DNA of 39,290 nt from Bacteroidota bacterium (GTDB taxonomy: Bacteria > Bacteroidota > Bacteroidia > Chitinophagales > Chitinophagaceae), in the NCBI GenBank assembly GCA_018266555.1, contig JAFEAF010000027.1:265-39554 (forward strand), written 5' to 3'. Under the pieces are notes generated by a model. It ran no database searches and was not told the DNA's origin. It was given only the letters and a program-made list of their open reading frames with translations. A program made the position numbers and the translations under genes. Below are positions 17,598-26,675 of this stretch, piece after piece; the first letter of the stretch is position 1; each line of letters begins with the position of its first letter.

Positions 17598-18524
17598 ATG
17601 GCTTCATTCAATTTCCCCGGTCAAACTGCTTTTTATAGCGGTAAAGTACGTGATGTTTATACAATTAATGACCGATGGCTGGTCATGATTGCCTCCGATC
17701 GTATTTCGGCTTTTGATGTCATTTTGCCCCGTCCTATTCCATTTAAAGGACAAGTGTTGAATCAAATTGCTGCATACATGCTGAATGCAACAAAAGATAT
17801 TTGTCCCAATTGGTTGGTTGATGTACCTGCACCCAATGTTTCTATCGGGAAAAAATGTGTCCCTTTCAAAATTGAAATGGTAGTGCGGGGAAACCTGACC
17901 GGCCATGCCTGGAGAACTTATTCTTCGGGGAAAAAAAACCTTTGTGGCATTAACATACCCGATGGTATGAAAGAAAATGATTTTTTCCCCTCGCCTATCA
18001 TTACACCATCCACCAAAGCAGAGCAGGGACATGATGAAGATATAAGTAAAGAAGAAATCATTGCAAGAGGATTGGCTACTGAAAATGACTGGAACATACT
18101 TGAAAAATATACATTAAAGTTATTTGAAAGAGGAAAAGAGATTGCTGCAAAAAGAGGTTTGATACTTGTAGATACCAAATATGAATTTGGGAAGATTGGT
18201 GATGAAATTTATCTGATGGATGAAATTCACACTCCGGATTCATCCCGTTATTTTTATGCAGAGGGCTTTGAAGAAAGGCAGAAAACAGGAGAACGCCAAA
18301 AACAACTGAGCAAAGAATTTGTAAGAGAATGGCTCATTGCAAACAACTTTATGGGTAAAGCAGGACAAACGGTTCCGGAAATGAATGATGATTGGATAAA
18401 TACAATTTCGAAACGCTATATAGAGCTATATGAAAAAGTAATTGGCGAAAAGTTTGTTCCCCTATCACTAAGCGATGATGAAACGTATCAGCGGATTATT
18501 AAAAGTGTTGAGAAGTTAAAATAA
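17598..18524 (+). CDS. purC: Phosphoribosylaminoimidazole-succinocarboxamide synthase (SAICAR synthetase)
   Basis: ATP-dependent joining of CAIR and aspartate in de novo purine synthesis. The 308-residue protein has the family signatures GKVRDVY at 15-21, [18 protein letters not shown] at 31-48, the [13 protein letters not shown] segment near 94-106 and the LVDTKYEFG block near 193-201. Its length corresponds to the longer (yeast-like) SAICAR synthetase rather than the roughly 240-residue E. coli type. Cytosolic. No classical Shine-Dalgarno is visible and the candidate -7 element is only four bases from the ATG. Convergent with the hmuV-like gene, 12 bp between stop codons. Confidence 0.95.
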   Translation: MASFNFPGQTAFYSGKVRDVYTINDRWLVMIASDRISAFDVILPRPIPFKGQVLNQIAAYMLNATKDICPNWLVDVPAPNVSIGKKCVPFKIEMVVRGNLTGHAWRTYSSGKKNLCGINIPDGMKENDFFPSPIITPSTKAEQGHDEDISKEEIIARGLATENDWNILEKYTLKLFERGKEIAAKRGLILVDTKYEFGKIGDEIYLMDEIHTPDSSRYFYAEGFEERQKTGERQKQLSKEFVREWLIANNFMGKAGQTVPEMNDDWINTISKRYIELYEKVIGEKFVPLSLSDDETYQRIIKSVEKLK

Positions 18525-18536
18525 TTTATTCCCCCG

Positions 18537-19313
18537 TCAAAAAACAACTACAGGTTTATGTCCATTCCCGGGATCAAAGATTTTTGAATCCATATCAAAG
18601 ACATCTTTTATAATATCCGTGGTAATCTCATGCTGATTTTTAATTTCATATTTTATTTCTCCCCGTTTCATCAGCAATATCCTGTCAGCATAGCTCATTG
18701 AAAGATTGATATCATGCAGAATGGCAATGACCGTAATATTTTTTTTACACATATCTTTTGCCACCTGCAGCAACTGATGCTGGTATTTCAGATCAAGATG
18801 CGAAACGGGTTCATCTAAAAAAAGAAATTTGTTGTCATTCTTTTCTGTTTCCCAAATCTGGGCGAGGATACGGCTCATTTGTATCTTCTGCGTTTCTCCA
18901 CCTGATAACGTATTATAATCCCGGTCCAGCAAATTCTCAGCCTCCATTACGGCGATTGCCATCCTGCAGATCTCTTTATCGGTTTTTGATGGCACTGTTT
19001 TAAAATAAGGATAGCGCCCCATCATCACCATGTCATTTGTGGAAATGGGAAAAGTGATATTGTAATGCTGTGAAAGTACAGCCCGTAATCTTGCCAATTC
19101 GGTCTGAGAAAATTGAGAAATTTCTTTTCCAAGAAAAAAAACCGAACCTCCTGATGGCTTTTCACCGCCGGCTAATATTTTAAGAATGGTGGATTTCCCT
19201 GCACCGTTGGGCCCCATGATGACATGAAACCGGTTTTTTTCAAATGCAACAGAAGTTTCATGCAATAATACTTTATTGCCCACTTTGAAAAATATATTTT
19301 CTGCCCTAAGCAT
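18537..19313 (-). CDS. hmuV: Haem/iron-chelate ABC transporter ATP-binding protein
   Basis: ATPase of a BtuCD/HmuUV-type importer. 258 residues with Walker A GPNGAGKST at 34-42, a Q-loop in the region after AVLSQHYN, the ABC signature LSGGETQ near 137-143, Walker B FLFLDEP near 164-170 and the switch His in AILHDINLS. Its start overlaps the end of the permease gene by 8 bp, so the two are translationally coupled. Last gene of the operon. Haem is the likely cargo from resemblance of the set to hmuTUV; a siderophore or cobalamin cannot be excluded from sequence. Confidence 0.88.
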   Translation of the reverse strand: MLRAENIFFKVGNKVLLHETSVAFEKNRFHVIMGPNGAGKSTILKILAGGEKPSGGSVFFLGKEISQFSQTELARLRAVLSQHYNITFPISTNDMVMMGRYPYFKTVPSKTDKEICRMAIAVMEAENLLDRDYNTLSGGETQKIQMSRILAQIWETEKNDNKFLFLDEPVSHLDLKYQHQLLQVAKDMCKKNITVIAILHDINLSMSYADRILLMKRGEIKYEIKNQHEITTDIIKDVFDMDSKIFDPGNGHKPVVVF

Positions 19314-20370
19314 AAAAACCTCCTTGCTGCTGCCTGCGGCTATTACGGATTAAAATAAAAAGGAATACCGGCGCTCCGACAAATGCCGTGATGATACCGA
19401 TTGGAAACTCGGATGGAGCAACAAGAATACGGGAAACCATATCCGCTAAATTCAGTAAAATGGCACCCAATAATGCGGAAGCAATAATCAGAAACCTGTT
19501 GTCCGAACTTTTCATCATTCTTAAAAGGTGCGGAACAATCAACCCGATAAATCCAATAACTCCAACAATAGAAGTGGCCATTGCTACAATGAATGTGTTT
19601 ATCAGGATTACTTTCATCTTTAATTTTTCTGAGTTGACTCCGAGATAACCTGCTTCTGTTTCTCCCAATAACAAAGCGTTTAAAGATTTACTGTATCGCA
19701 GGCAAATTAGAATTCCGGCAGTTGTAGAAATACCTACCAGTTCTACTGCATGCCAGTCAGCACCGGAAAGAGTCCCCAAATTCCAGAATGTAATACTTCG
19801 TGCTTGCGGATCCCTTGCGATGTAAGAAAAAAAGCCGGTACCGCCGCTTGCCAGCGCATTTACCGCAATGCCGGCCAGCAACATAGTGTTGACATTTGTT
19901 TTTCCAAACACACTGGATAAGCGATAAACTAAAATTGTTGCAGCGAATCCTCCGACAAATGCAAAAAAAGGAAGCATAAAAGGGCCAATTGCATCTGCAA
20001 ACGGACCGGCAATTGTTTTTCCCATTACAAAAACAAATGCAGCGCCTAATGCTGCTCCGGAAGAAGTGCCCACCAATCCCGGTTCTACAATGGGATTTCG
20101 GAATAAAGCCTGCATCAATGCACCGGATACAGATAATGCTGCGCCCACAAATGCGCAGAGAATTACACGAGGCAATCGTATTTGAAAAAATAAAGCTTGC
20201 TGAATTGAATTGGGATCAGGATCATAAGAAAAGCCCAGCTTGTGGCTGAAAAAAGTAAATATCTGTTCGTAAGAAATATTCACCGCTCCTACCCTTGTAG
20301 ATATGATGAGCGAAATAATAAGCAGTATTGCCAGGCTGATATAATAAAACCGGAAACTGAATCTGCTCAT
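19306..20370 (-). CDS. hmuU: Haem/iron-chelate ABC transporter permease (FecCD family)
   Basis: 354-residue inner-membrane permease of the FecCD/BtuC family with about ten hydrophobic segments. Family marks are RLPRVILCAFVGAALSVSG at 49-67, ALFRNPIVEPGLVGTSSGAA near 70-89, the ATPase-contact segment GFIGLIVPHLLRM near 265-277 and the terminal EFPIGIITAFVGAPVF segment. It follows hmuT by 10 bp and overlaps hmuV by 8 bp. Forms the membrane channel of the importer. Confidence 0.9.
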   Translation of the reverse strand: MSRFSFRFYYISLAILLIISLIISTRVGAVNISYEQIFTFFSHKLGFSYDPDPNSIQQALFFQIRLPRVILCAFVGAALSVSGALMQALFRNPIVEPGLVGTSSGAALGAAFVFVMGKTIAGPFADAIGPFMLPFFAFVGGFAATILVYRLSSVFGKTNVNTMLLAGIAVNALASGGTGFFSYIARDPQARSITFWNLGTLSGADWHAVELVGISTTAGILICLRYSKSLNALLLGETEAGYLGVNSEKLKMKVILINTFIVAMATSIVGVIGFIGLIVPHLLRMMKSSDNRFLIIASALLGAILLNLADMVSRILVAPSEFPIGIITAFVGAPVFLFILIRNSRRQQQGGFYA

Positions 20371-20380
20371 CAGGCTAAAA

Positions 20381-21244
20381 TTATTTCTTGTGAACGAGAT
20401 GCATAATTTCTAGAACATTTTCTCCGGTGCGGGGACCCAAATAAACAAGATCATGTTCCTCTATCCGGTAAATACGGTTATTTTTTGCAGCAGGAGACAA
20501 TGAAATTCCCGGAAGCTGTTTGAATTTTTCGAGGCTTCCCTGCAAGTCATATCCGAAATCTGTAGCCAGTATAACATCCGGTTGTGCCATCGCAATAACT
20601 TCAGGGCTAAGATCTCTCCACTTTTGTGATGTATCAGTGGCATTAATAGCACCTGCCCATTCGAGCATCTGGTTGGGAATTCCTTTATTGCTCATTACAA
20701 AATATTTATTGGCTGCCTGACCAAAATGAATAATGAGTACTCTTGGTTTGTCTTTGTAAGATTTCCTTGCTGAATCCAATTTGGCCATATCCGAATCTAA
20801 TTTATCGCAGAGTTCTTTTCCCTTTTGCTCATTATGAAATTCTTTTGCTACCTGCATGATCAGAATCTTGGTGGAATCTATGGTGGATCCACCATGAAAT
20901 TCCCGCATGGGGATACCCACTTTTTTTATCTGGTCAATTACTTGCTGTGGGGCAATGTTTCCATCATGCCAAACTACAGTGGGATTCAATGAAATAATTC
21001 CTTCACCACTTAGTGCCCGGTGATAACCCACTGTTGTTTTATTTTTTGTTTCAGGCGGATAGGTGCTGGAAATATCAATGCCCACTAATGCTGTATCGCC
21101 GCCGACTGCATATATAATTTCATTGAGTTGTTTCGACACACAAACGATCCGAAGTTTCCCTGCTGTTTCATTTTGTTTTTTTCCAAAACGGTCACAGGAA
21201 AAAATTAAAATACTTAAAAGCGATAATACAAATATTTTTTTCAT
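20381..21244 (-). CDS. hmuT: Haem/iron-chelate ABC transporter substrate-binding lipoprotein
   Basis: 287 residues. Lipoprotein signal with lipobox IFSC, Cys17, so it is probably anchored rather than free in the periplasm. The mature protein is a TroA/BtuF-type binding protein: IVCVSKQLNEIIYAVGGD near 33-50, VVWHDGNIAPQQVIDQIKKVG near 108-128, then a linking helix and a second lobe with PEVIAMAQPDVILATDFGY near 213-231. In an operon with HmuU- and HmuV-like proteins and a TonB receptor it would pass the ligand from the outer-membrane receptor to the ABC importer. Ligand specificity (haem versus other chelate) rests on the operon context. Confidence 0.85.
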   Translation of the reverse strand: MKKIFVLSLLSILIFSCDRFGKKQNETAGKLRIVCVSKQLNEIIYAVGGDTALVGIDISSTYPPETKNKTTVGYHRALSGEGIISLNPTVVWHDGNIAPQQVIDQIKKVGIPMREFHGGSTIDSTKILIMQVAKEFHNEQKGKELCDKLDSDMAKLDSARKSYKDKPRVLIIHFGQAANKYFVMSNKGIPNQMLEWAGAINATDTSQKWRDLSPEVIAMAQPDVILATDFGYDLQGSLEKFKQLPGISLSPAAKNNRIYRIEEHDLVYLGPRTGENVLEIMHLVHKK

Positions 21245-21261
21245 ATCCGGGTTTTAGAAAT

Positions 21262-21289
21262 AAGAGATGGCCGTTTTCAGCCATCTCTT
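21262..21289 (-). terminator. Intercistronic hairpin between the TonB receptor and hmuT
   Basis: Ten-bp perfect stem AAGAGATGGC / GCCATCTCTT with an 8-base loop in the 52-bp gap. On the minus strand it is followed by TTATTTCT, a weak tail, so it may be a partial terminator or an mRNA-stabilising hairpin that sets receptor above transporter expression. Confidence 0.6.
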
Positions 21290-21296
21290 TACTTTA

Positions 21297-23711
21297 TCAA
21301 AAATTATATTTCAAATTCAACGTTCCAAAATAATTTGCTTTTGTCGGCCCGGTCAAATACGCATCCGGAATTTGGTTTGTAAAAACCATAATCGGGTATT
21401 TAGTACCTGTTATATTAGTAATACCAAAAGACAAATCAAGATCAAAATGATTTGACAACGCTTTTTTGTAACCCAATTTTGCATTAAGTAAACTATAACT
21501 TGACGTATTAAGCAAACCATCCGAAGTAATCGGGAAACCATCCTTGTAATTATACATCATATTGCCATACAAACCGCAATGAGCAGCCACATCCACACCC
21601 AGATTGCCTGTAAATTTCGGTACACCGGCTACCGCTTTTCCATCATAGTTCACCACAGAATCAATTTGCACTTTTCCTTTATAATGAAAAGAATAATCCT
21701 TGTATTTGAAATTGGAATAGGTAAAATTTGCAAAAGGTTTTACTGATTCGATGAATCCAGATGCAGATTGATAAGCTGTTATTTTTACGAGGGCTTCAAT
21801 TCCTTTGTCTTCCTGTTTGCCTGCATTTACAATATACGAGTATAAAGTTGTGGTTCCCGAATTATCAAGCACATTGATGGCTCCCATTTTATTGGAAAAT
21901 ATTGCATCAAAAAAAGCCACCTGGTAATTCAGCCTGTTATTCCACAGTTTACCTTTTGTGCCAATCTCAAATTGATTTCCTATTTCAGGTTTTAAATTCT
22001 GGTCAATTATTCCTGTGCCTGAAGCAACCCCGGTTACATAAGGTATGTAGAAATAAGAACTTGTTGGCGCTTTATATCCTTTGCTATAGGAAAAATAAAC
22101 GGAATAATTTTTACGAAACACTTTATTTATCGCAAAATGCGGCGACAGCATTTTTTTATAGCTGGTATCAAAACGGGAAGGAATAGTGGTAGAAAAAGAA
22201 TTCCTGTCTTGTAAGTCTATCATCATAGTGCTATAGCCTACTCCCGCTGTTACAGAGAAATCAAGTGGCATCGCCAATGTCCATTCTGTAAATAAAGATT
22301 TGGTACTCGAAATCGTATATTTATTGGAGGTCTGGCTCGTGATAATGTAATAAGGATCACCGATATTCCATACGTGTGAATTTCCTTGCGGGTCAGACAT
22401 TCTATAACCTATAGTTTGAGCAATTTGCCGTTGCGCTTCTATACCGGTTATCCCACTGAGATTATATCCTTTTTGCAAAACAAAATTGGTATTCATAACA
22501 GAACGTAAACCATAATTTATAGGATCCTTGTCTGTCCAGCCTGCTGCAGAACTTGCATCACTACTGGCACCGGTTCCAAATAATGTCGTAGTATTTGAAA
22601 TATTTTTGGTGAAATTATAGGTGTGAGTAATGCCAGCCCTGAAACTTGTGATTTCCGAATGCCCGTTTTGTTTGATATAATTTATGTTACCGGAAAAGTC
22701 GTTGGCATTATATTGCGCAATGGTTAACTCGCCATTTCGTTCATCATAACTTTTACTGTAACCAAAATATACTGAAAGGGATTCTTTATCATTCGGATTA
22801 AAATCGCCTGAAATATTTACAAAATCTTTTTTAGAATTATTGTGAATGGTATAGCCATCCATTTTCTGATGGCCGTAGTTAACTAATAACGAGGAACGAT
22901 CTCCCCCCATTTGAAATCGGGTAGTATATCGCTGTAAACCATAGCTTCCAAAGAGTACATCCTGGCTGATGGAGGTATTTCCTTTTTCAGGTTTTATTGT
23001 TTGTAAATTCACCACACCCGCCACAGCTAACCCATACAAAGTTCCGGCAGGTCCTTTTGTAACTTCCACATCGCCAACAGAACCAAAATCTATATCATCC
23101 ATCATGGTGATTCCTTCAGCATCGGTAATAGGAATTCCGTTCAAATACACTTTATATCCCTGCCCGTCAAAATTACTGCTGACACCCCTGGTTCCATTCA
23201 CTCCGTTTCCATATCCCCGTATATTAAACTGCTGTCCGGATGATACGGCACGTCGCTGCATGATCACTCCCGGCACATTTCCATTGATAGCATCATCCAT
23301 GAATAATCCCAACCCTCTTTTTAATTCGGGGGTTGCCAGTTTTGTAATAGAAGAAGGTTGATATAAAATAGATTTGTTTTGATTAGATGTTGCAGTGATT
23401 TCCACATCATCTAAAGTATGGCTTAAAGAAATGAGATCAATTTTCAACTCATCTTCACAGTTTTTTATAACATGACTGTATGTTTCATAACCTACAAATG
23501 TTACCCGTAAGGTAGCGCCACGAACACACCCGATACTGAATTGCCCGTCATTGTCGGTAACAGCAACGTTTTTCCCTGCCAGGGATACAGTGGCTCCAGC
23601 CAAAGGATTATTACCTGACGCATCAGTCACCCTTCCATTGATCATTTGCTGGGCAAATGTTCCGATGGATATTGCTGATAAAATAAATTGAAATAATATA
23701 ATACGTTTCAT
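21297..23711 (-). CDS. TonB-dependent receptor of the haem/iron operon
   Basis: 804-residue outer-membrane receptor. Signal peptide 1-20 (ending TFAQ), carboxypeptidase-regulatory-like domain 22-105 (INGRVTDASGNNPLAGATV, FVGYETYSHV), plug domain about 110-245 (VEITATSNQNKS, FNIRGYGNGVNG, VYLNGIPITDAEG, VTKGPAGTLYG), then the beta barrel ending NLKYNF with the C-terminal Phe typical of outer-membrane proteins. First lines of the barrel are rich in Tyr/Ser. Upstream of hmuT on the same strand, so it is the likely outer-membrane step of the same uptake route. No SusD-like partner is present. Confidence 0.9.
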   Translation of the reverse strand: MKRIILFQFILSAISIGTFAQQMINGRVTDASGNNPLAGATVSLAGKNVAVTDNDGQFSIGCVRGATLRVTFVGYETYSHVIKNCEDELKIDLISLSHTLDDVEITATSNQNKSILYQPSSITKLATPELKRGLGLFMDDAINGNVPGVIMQRRAVSSGQQFNIRGYGNGVNGTRGVSSNFDGQGYKVYLNGIPITDAEGITMMDDIDFGSVGDVEVTKGPAGTLYGLAVAGVVNLQTIKPEKGNTSISQDVLFGSYGLQRYTTRFQMGGDRSSLLVNYGHQKMDGYTIHNNSKKDFVNISGDFNPNDKESLSVYFGYSKSYDERNGELTIAQYNANDFSGNINYIKQNGHSEITSFRAGITHTYNFTKNISNTTTLFGTGASSDASSAAGWTDKDPINYGLRSVMNTNFVLQKGYNLSGITGIEAQRQIAQTIGYRMSDPQGNSHVWNIGDPYYIITSQTSNKYTISSTKSLFTEWTLAMPLDFSVTAGVGYSTMMIDLQDRNSFSTTIPSRFDTSYKKMLSPHFAINKVFRKNYSVYFSYSKGYKAPTSSYFYIPYVTGVASGTGIIDQNLKPEIGNQFEIGTKGKLWNNRLNYQVAFFDAIFSNKMGAINVLDNSGTTTLYSYIVNAGKQEDKGIEALVKITAYQSASGFIESVKPFANFTYSNFKYKDYSFHYKGKVQIDSVVNYDGKAVAGVPKFTGNLGVDVAAHCGLYGNMMYNYKDGFPITSDGLLNTSSYSLLNAKLGYKKALSNHFDLDLSFGITNITGTKYPIMVFTNQIPDAYLTGPTKANYFGTLNLKYNF

Positions 23712-23750
23712 AATCTAAGTTTCTTGATTATTGAATAAAATAATTAGCCG

Positions 23751-23769
23751 TTGCAGATTCATACTGCAA
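23751..23769 (-). other. Inverted repeat upstream of the TonB receptor gene
   Basis: TTGCAG / CTGCAA arms of 6 bp around a 7-base loop, in the 76-bp gap between the small membrane protein gene and the receptor. No T tail, so a regulatory site or mRNA processing hairpin is more likely than a terminator. Confidence 0.4.
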
Positions 23770-23787
23770 TAGCGCTTCCAAATAAAT

Positions 23788-24324
23788 TTATAGGTATGCG
23801 AGCTGTGGTGGCGGAGTAAAAATTTCCCGGTGAGCAGGAAAAGTAAAAGAATCATTATACGGAAGGGAATAATGATCTGAAGAAAAATGATACTGAAAGG
23901 GTTCGTCAACAGCAATAAATGAAGTTTGAATCAGCTTCAGCAGCAGCGCTGATTTTCCTTTGGACGTGGTATCGTTCTGGTTTTCTTTACTGATTTTCTC
24001 CTGCAATTTAACCAGGTTGCCTTCCTTTTTATCATTGATGCAACGAATAACAAGTTGATCATTTACAGTTTTCTTTTCAATCAGATCAAACAACTCCCCA
24101 TTATACCAAAATTCATGTCCGTTCTCCCAATCCAGTTTAGCCAGAGATGTTTTATCATTCAAATCAAACCGGAATTGTGTTTCATTTTCCGGATCAGGAT
24201 TAGCCAGTAAATACTCTTTCATGGATCGTTTTAATTCCTGCTGGCGTAATAAATACAGGAAATAATATCCTGATACATTCAGGAATAAAATCAGAAATAA
24301 TATGGCTGCAAAAGATTTTCTCAC
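23788..24324 (-). CDS. Small membrane-anchored protein of unknown function at head of haem operon
   Basis: 178 residues, start codon GTG. An N-terminal hydrophobic segment (5-27) with basic residues before it makes a signal anchor or uncleaved signal; the remaining 150 residues are charged and predicted outside the cytoplasm. Features seen: a basic helix RQQELKRSMKEYLL at 28-41, repeated acidic/aromatic stretches (DWENGHEFWYNGELFDL near 66-82), and a C-terminal tail with FTPPPQLAYL. No family recognised. It precedes the TonB receptor by 76 bp on the same strand, so a role linked to that receptor (assembly, signalling or cargo handling) is possible but not shown. No cysteines in a metal or haem motif (no CxxCH). 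Confidence 0.65.
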   Translation of the reverse strand: MRKSFAAILFLILFLNVSGYYFLYLLRQQELKRSMKEYLLANPDPENETQFRFDLNDKTSLAKLDWENGHEFWYNGELFDLIEKKTVNDQLVIRCINDKKEGNLVKLQEKISKENQNDTTSKGKSALLLKLIQTSFIAVDEPFQYHFSSDHYSLPYNDSFTFPAHREIFTPPPQLAYL

Positions 24325-24382
24325 ATCTAAATATCAAGCGAAAATAAGTATAAATGCAGTTTCAGATTGTATTGCTTTTTCA

Positions 24383-25423
24383 TTAATGATTCCGGCGAAG
24401 CAAGGGTTGAAGCCTTGCCTTTGATTTATTGAAAATATTTTTCCCTTTGTCAATACCTTTGCGAATCATTTTTTGTTCTTCCAAAGGTAAATGAATGGTA
24501 TCCTGGCATTCCCTGCTGCAACAACCTTCAAATTTTACTCTGCACTCGTCACATTGAATAAATAAAAGATGGCAGCCTTCGTTCAAGCAATTTACATGTG
24601 TATCGGCCGGTTTACCGCATTGATGGCATTTCGAAATTATATCATTGGTGATCCGTTCTCCTAACCGCTCATCAAAAACAAAATTTTTTCCGATGAATTT
24701 ACTTTCCAGACCAAGCTCTTTTATTTCCCTTACGTAATTAATGATCCCTCCCTCAAGGTGAAATACATTTTTAAATCCATTATGCATCATCCAGGCACTT
24801 GCTTTCTCGCAACGGATACCTCCGGTACAATACATTATGATGTTTGCTTCTTTCTTATCCTTCATCATCTCTACCGCCATCGGCAATTGCTGCCTGAAAG
24901 TGTCTGAAGGGATTTCAATTGCATTTTTGAAATGCCCTACTTCATACTCATAATGATTGCGCATATCAATGAGTACAGTATCCGGATTCCCGACAAGACG
25001 ATTTAATGCGGCAGCGTTTACATAGTTCCCTTTTTTAAACATATCAAAAGAGGGATCTGTAATTCCATCCGCAACAATTTTTTCCCGCAATTTCACTTTT
25101 AATACCCAGAAAGATTTACCATCATCATCTACGGCAATATTTAATCGCAATCCATGGAGCGGTTTTATTGAATATAAGTATGTTTTAAACGCTTCAAAGT
25201 TTGCCTTGAGTACGCTGACCTGGGCATTGATTCCTTCATGTGCCACATAAATGCGGCCAAAGACTTTTAATGACTGCAAAGCCCGGTATAGTTCATCCCT
25301 GAATAGCTTCGGGGCATCCACTTTAAAATAACAGTAAAAGGAAATGGTTGTACGAGGTTCCTTTTCTTCTGAAAGCTGTTGCTTCAGCTCCTTATTGGAG
25401 ATGCGGTTGTGTAAAGGTTTCAT
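24383..25423 (-). CDS. trhO: tRNA uridine(34) hydroxylase (YceA family rhodanese-like)
   Basis: TrhO catalyses oxygen-dependent 5-hydroxylation of uridine 34 in tRNA, a step toward cmo5U/mo5U. 346 residues with the family layout: N-terminal acylphosphatase-like domain ([11 protein letters not shown] near 28-38, [10 protein letters not shown] near 62-71, [13 protein letters not shown] near 99-111), rhodanese domain with [14 protein letters not shown] at 152-165 and active loop YCTGGIRC at 198-205 (Cys199), then a C-terminal cysteine-rich module ([23 protein letters not shown]) probably binding zinc. ATG at 25423 chosen because it aligns with family N-termini; the in-frame TTG at 25498 gives an unsupported extension. 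Single-gene unit. Confidence 0.94.
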   Translation of the reverse strand: MKPLHNRISNKELKQQLSEEKEPRTTISFYCYFKVDAPKLFRDELYRALQSLKVFGRIYVAHEGINAQVSVLKANFEAFKTYLYSIKPLHGLRLNIAVDDDGKSFWVLKVKLREKIVADGITDPSFDMFKKGNYVNAAALNRLVGNPDTVLIDMRNHYEYEVGHFKNAIEIPSDTFRQQLPMAVEMMKDKKEANIIMYCTGGIRCEKASAWMMHNGFKNVFHLEGGIINYVREIKELGLESKFIGKNFVFDERLGERITNDIISKCHQCGKPADTHVNCLNEGCHLLFIQCDECRVKFEGCCSRECQDTIHLPLEEQKMIRKGIDKGKNIFNKSKARLQPLLRRNH

Positions 25424-25507
25424 TATTTTGAAATTTGAATCCTGATAATAATTATCGGAATAATCTTTAATTGATTGGTCAGTTGCAGGCTGAACCAAAT
25501 TTCAATA

Positions 25508-25515
25508 CAAAGATA
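25508..25515 (-). promoter_or_regulatory. Bacteroidota-type -7 element for trhO (TATCTTTG)
   Basis: Exact TAnnTTTG on the minus strand, 84 bp before the trhO ATG. It predicts a leader of about 80 bases and places the transcript start next to the TTG at 25498, against the longer reading. Confidence 0.4.
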
Positions 25516-25947
25516 ATTGTGAAATAGTAATAACGATACTAAATGTAAAATAGAGGCCTATAGGTTTTCTGATATGTAAATTTTGAAAAATAGCATTGCG
25601 GCCTCCCTGAATTCACACGAACAACAGCTTAAAAAGAATTTTAACAATGGCGAAATTAGGACTCGCCTACTATTATAATATTTCTCATCTCAGGAGGATC
25701 ACTGGCTACTTCCTGCATTTTAAGATGCATTTTCTGAATACTTTTATATGTATTCCTGAAAATATTGAGAACAAATACCATGATTAAAATGCTCTTACTA
25801 TTTTGTCGAAACGGGATAATCTTTTCTACCTGATACAATTTTCAAAATTATGCAGTGATAAGAGGCACATCAGATCGCCATTCTTAATACCGATCCAATT
25901 CATGTCTTTAACTATAAAATACATCTATTTGCTTAGGGATAATAAAT
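25516..25947. other. Gene-poor stretch without supported gene
   Basis: About 430 bp of AT-rich sequence. A 60-codon minus-strand frame (25656-25838) starts with TTG, has no recognisable motif and poor codon texture, so it is not called. No tRNA-like fold, terminator or repeat array was seen. Confidence 0.5.
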
Positions 25948-26221
25948 TTAATTAGTGGCATTGTCTGAAATGGGAGAAATAAATCCTCCAGGGTTCAGGT
26001 TATTTCCAATCAGGAGGGAGTTATCATAAAATGAAAAAAAATACGGGAGGCGGCAGACCATAGATGTCACCTTTTATTGAGAGGGGTGAATAAGCAAGCG
26101 GTTTCCCATCTTTATCTGTAAAAACTCCTGAAATCCGATGCGGGTGAATGCCCGGATAAAAACAAATTAGCAACAAGAAAGTCAAAACCTTCTCATAACA
26201 TAGTTTAATTACCGAAGGCAA
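25948..26221 (-). pseudogene. Frameshifted remnant of a small exported protein
   Basis: On the minus strand, an open frame has a hydrophobic signal-like segment (VLTFLLLICFYP) followed by HRISGVFTDKDGKPLAYS, which resembles the first strands of a carboxypeptidase-regulatory-like domain as in TonB receptors. The frame stops at 26024, just after a run of eight A (T on this strand) at 26034-26041. Dropping one base there reopens the frame to a stop at 25948-25950, giving about 90 residues with FYDNSLLIGNNLNPGGF. There is no in-frame ATG; the first possible start is a TTG. Either a decayed fragment or a small gene broken by a homopolymer sequencing error. Confidence 0.35.
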
Positions 26222-26265
26222 TATACATTTATTCAGATAATGTTTTTCTATTCAGTAAGGATAGA

Positions 26266-26613
26266 TTACTTATTGGACGAGCGAAGAAAAGATGCGCTGA
26301 GTGATGCAAAACCACCCACCAGCCCACCAACAAACGCTGTTACCAAAATCAAAAAATATTCATTCCCTCCCAGGTGCAGTATTTCAGCAATCTTTTTGGC
26401 AAGGATGCTTTCATTTTTCATATTGATCCACCAGGCCAATATTGCCCATAAAAGAAAAACTCCAAGAAAGCCGGAGAGAAATGCTTTTCCTCCTTTTTGT
26501 GGAATTAATAACGAAATGATAAATGCAGCAATGGCCAGGCTCCACCAGGGCATATAAACACCCCCAATAAAAGCAAGCAGAGCAGTTAAAATGATGGCAA
26601 CTATAAATTTCAT
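26266..26613 (-). CDS. Small polytopic membrane protein, unknown function
   Basis: 115 residues with three to four hydrophobic segments: about 3-22, 26-42, 48-66 and 83-106. A short polar stretch with MKNESILAKKIAEIL sits near 65-79. Glycine motifs VGGLVGGFASL near 94-104 suggest tight helix packing. No family named with confidence; similar small proteins are common in Bacteroidota. It starts 62 bp after the end of the acylase gene on the same strand and may be co-transcribed with it. Start is an ATG. It ends with basic RSSNK. No cysteines or catalytic motif. Confidence 0.7.
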   Translation of the reverse strand: MKFIVAIILTALLAFIGGVYMPWWSLAIAAFIISLLIPQKGGKAFLSGFLGVFLLWAILAWWINMKNESILAKKIAEILHLGGNEYFLILVTAFVGGLVGGFASLSASFLRSSNK

Positions 26614-26675
26614 TTTTCAGAATTGTAACTAATAATAAATTAGCACAGGACACATACATCGTTCATCAGTAATAT

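Noticed and set aside
17604-18032. 142-codon minus-strand open frame inside purC
   Set aside because: Antisense shadow of a well-supported gene; its translation has no motif and reads against purC codons.
22969-23361. 130-codon plus-strand frame opposite the haem-operon TonB receptor
   Set aside because: Falls over the conserved plug domain; proline/serine-rich antisense product.
25424-25498. N-terminal extension of trhO from TTG at 25498
   Set aside because: Extension residues are not part of the family and the ATG at 25423 matches known TrhO starts.
25656-25838. 60-codon minus-strand frame in the gene-poor stretch
   Set aside because: TTG start, no domain, no ribosome-binding or promoter signal, not supported.
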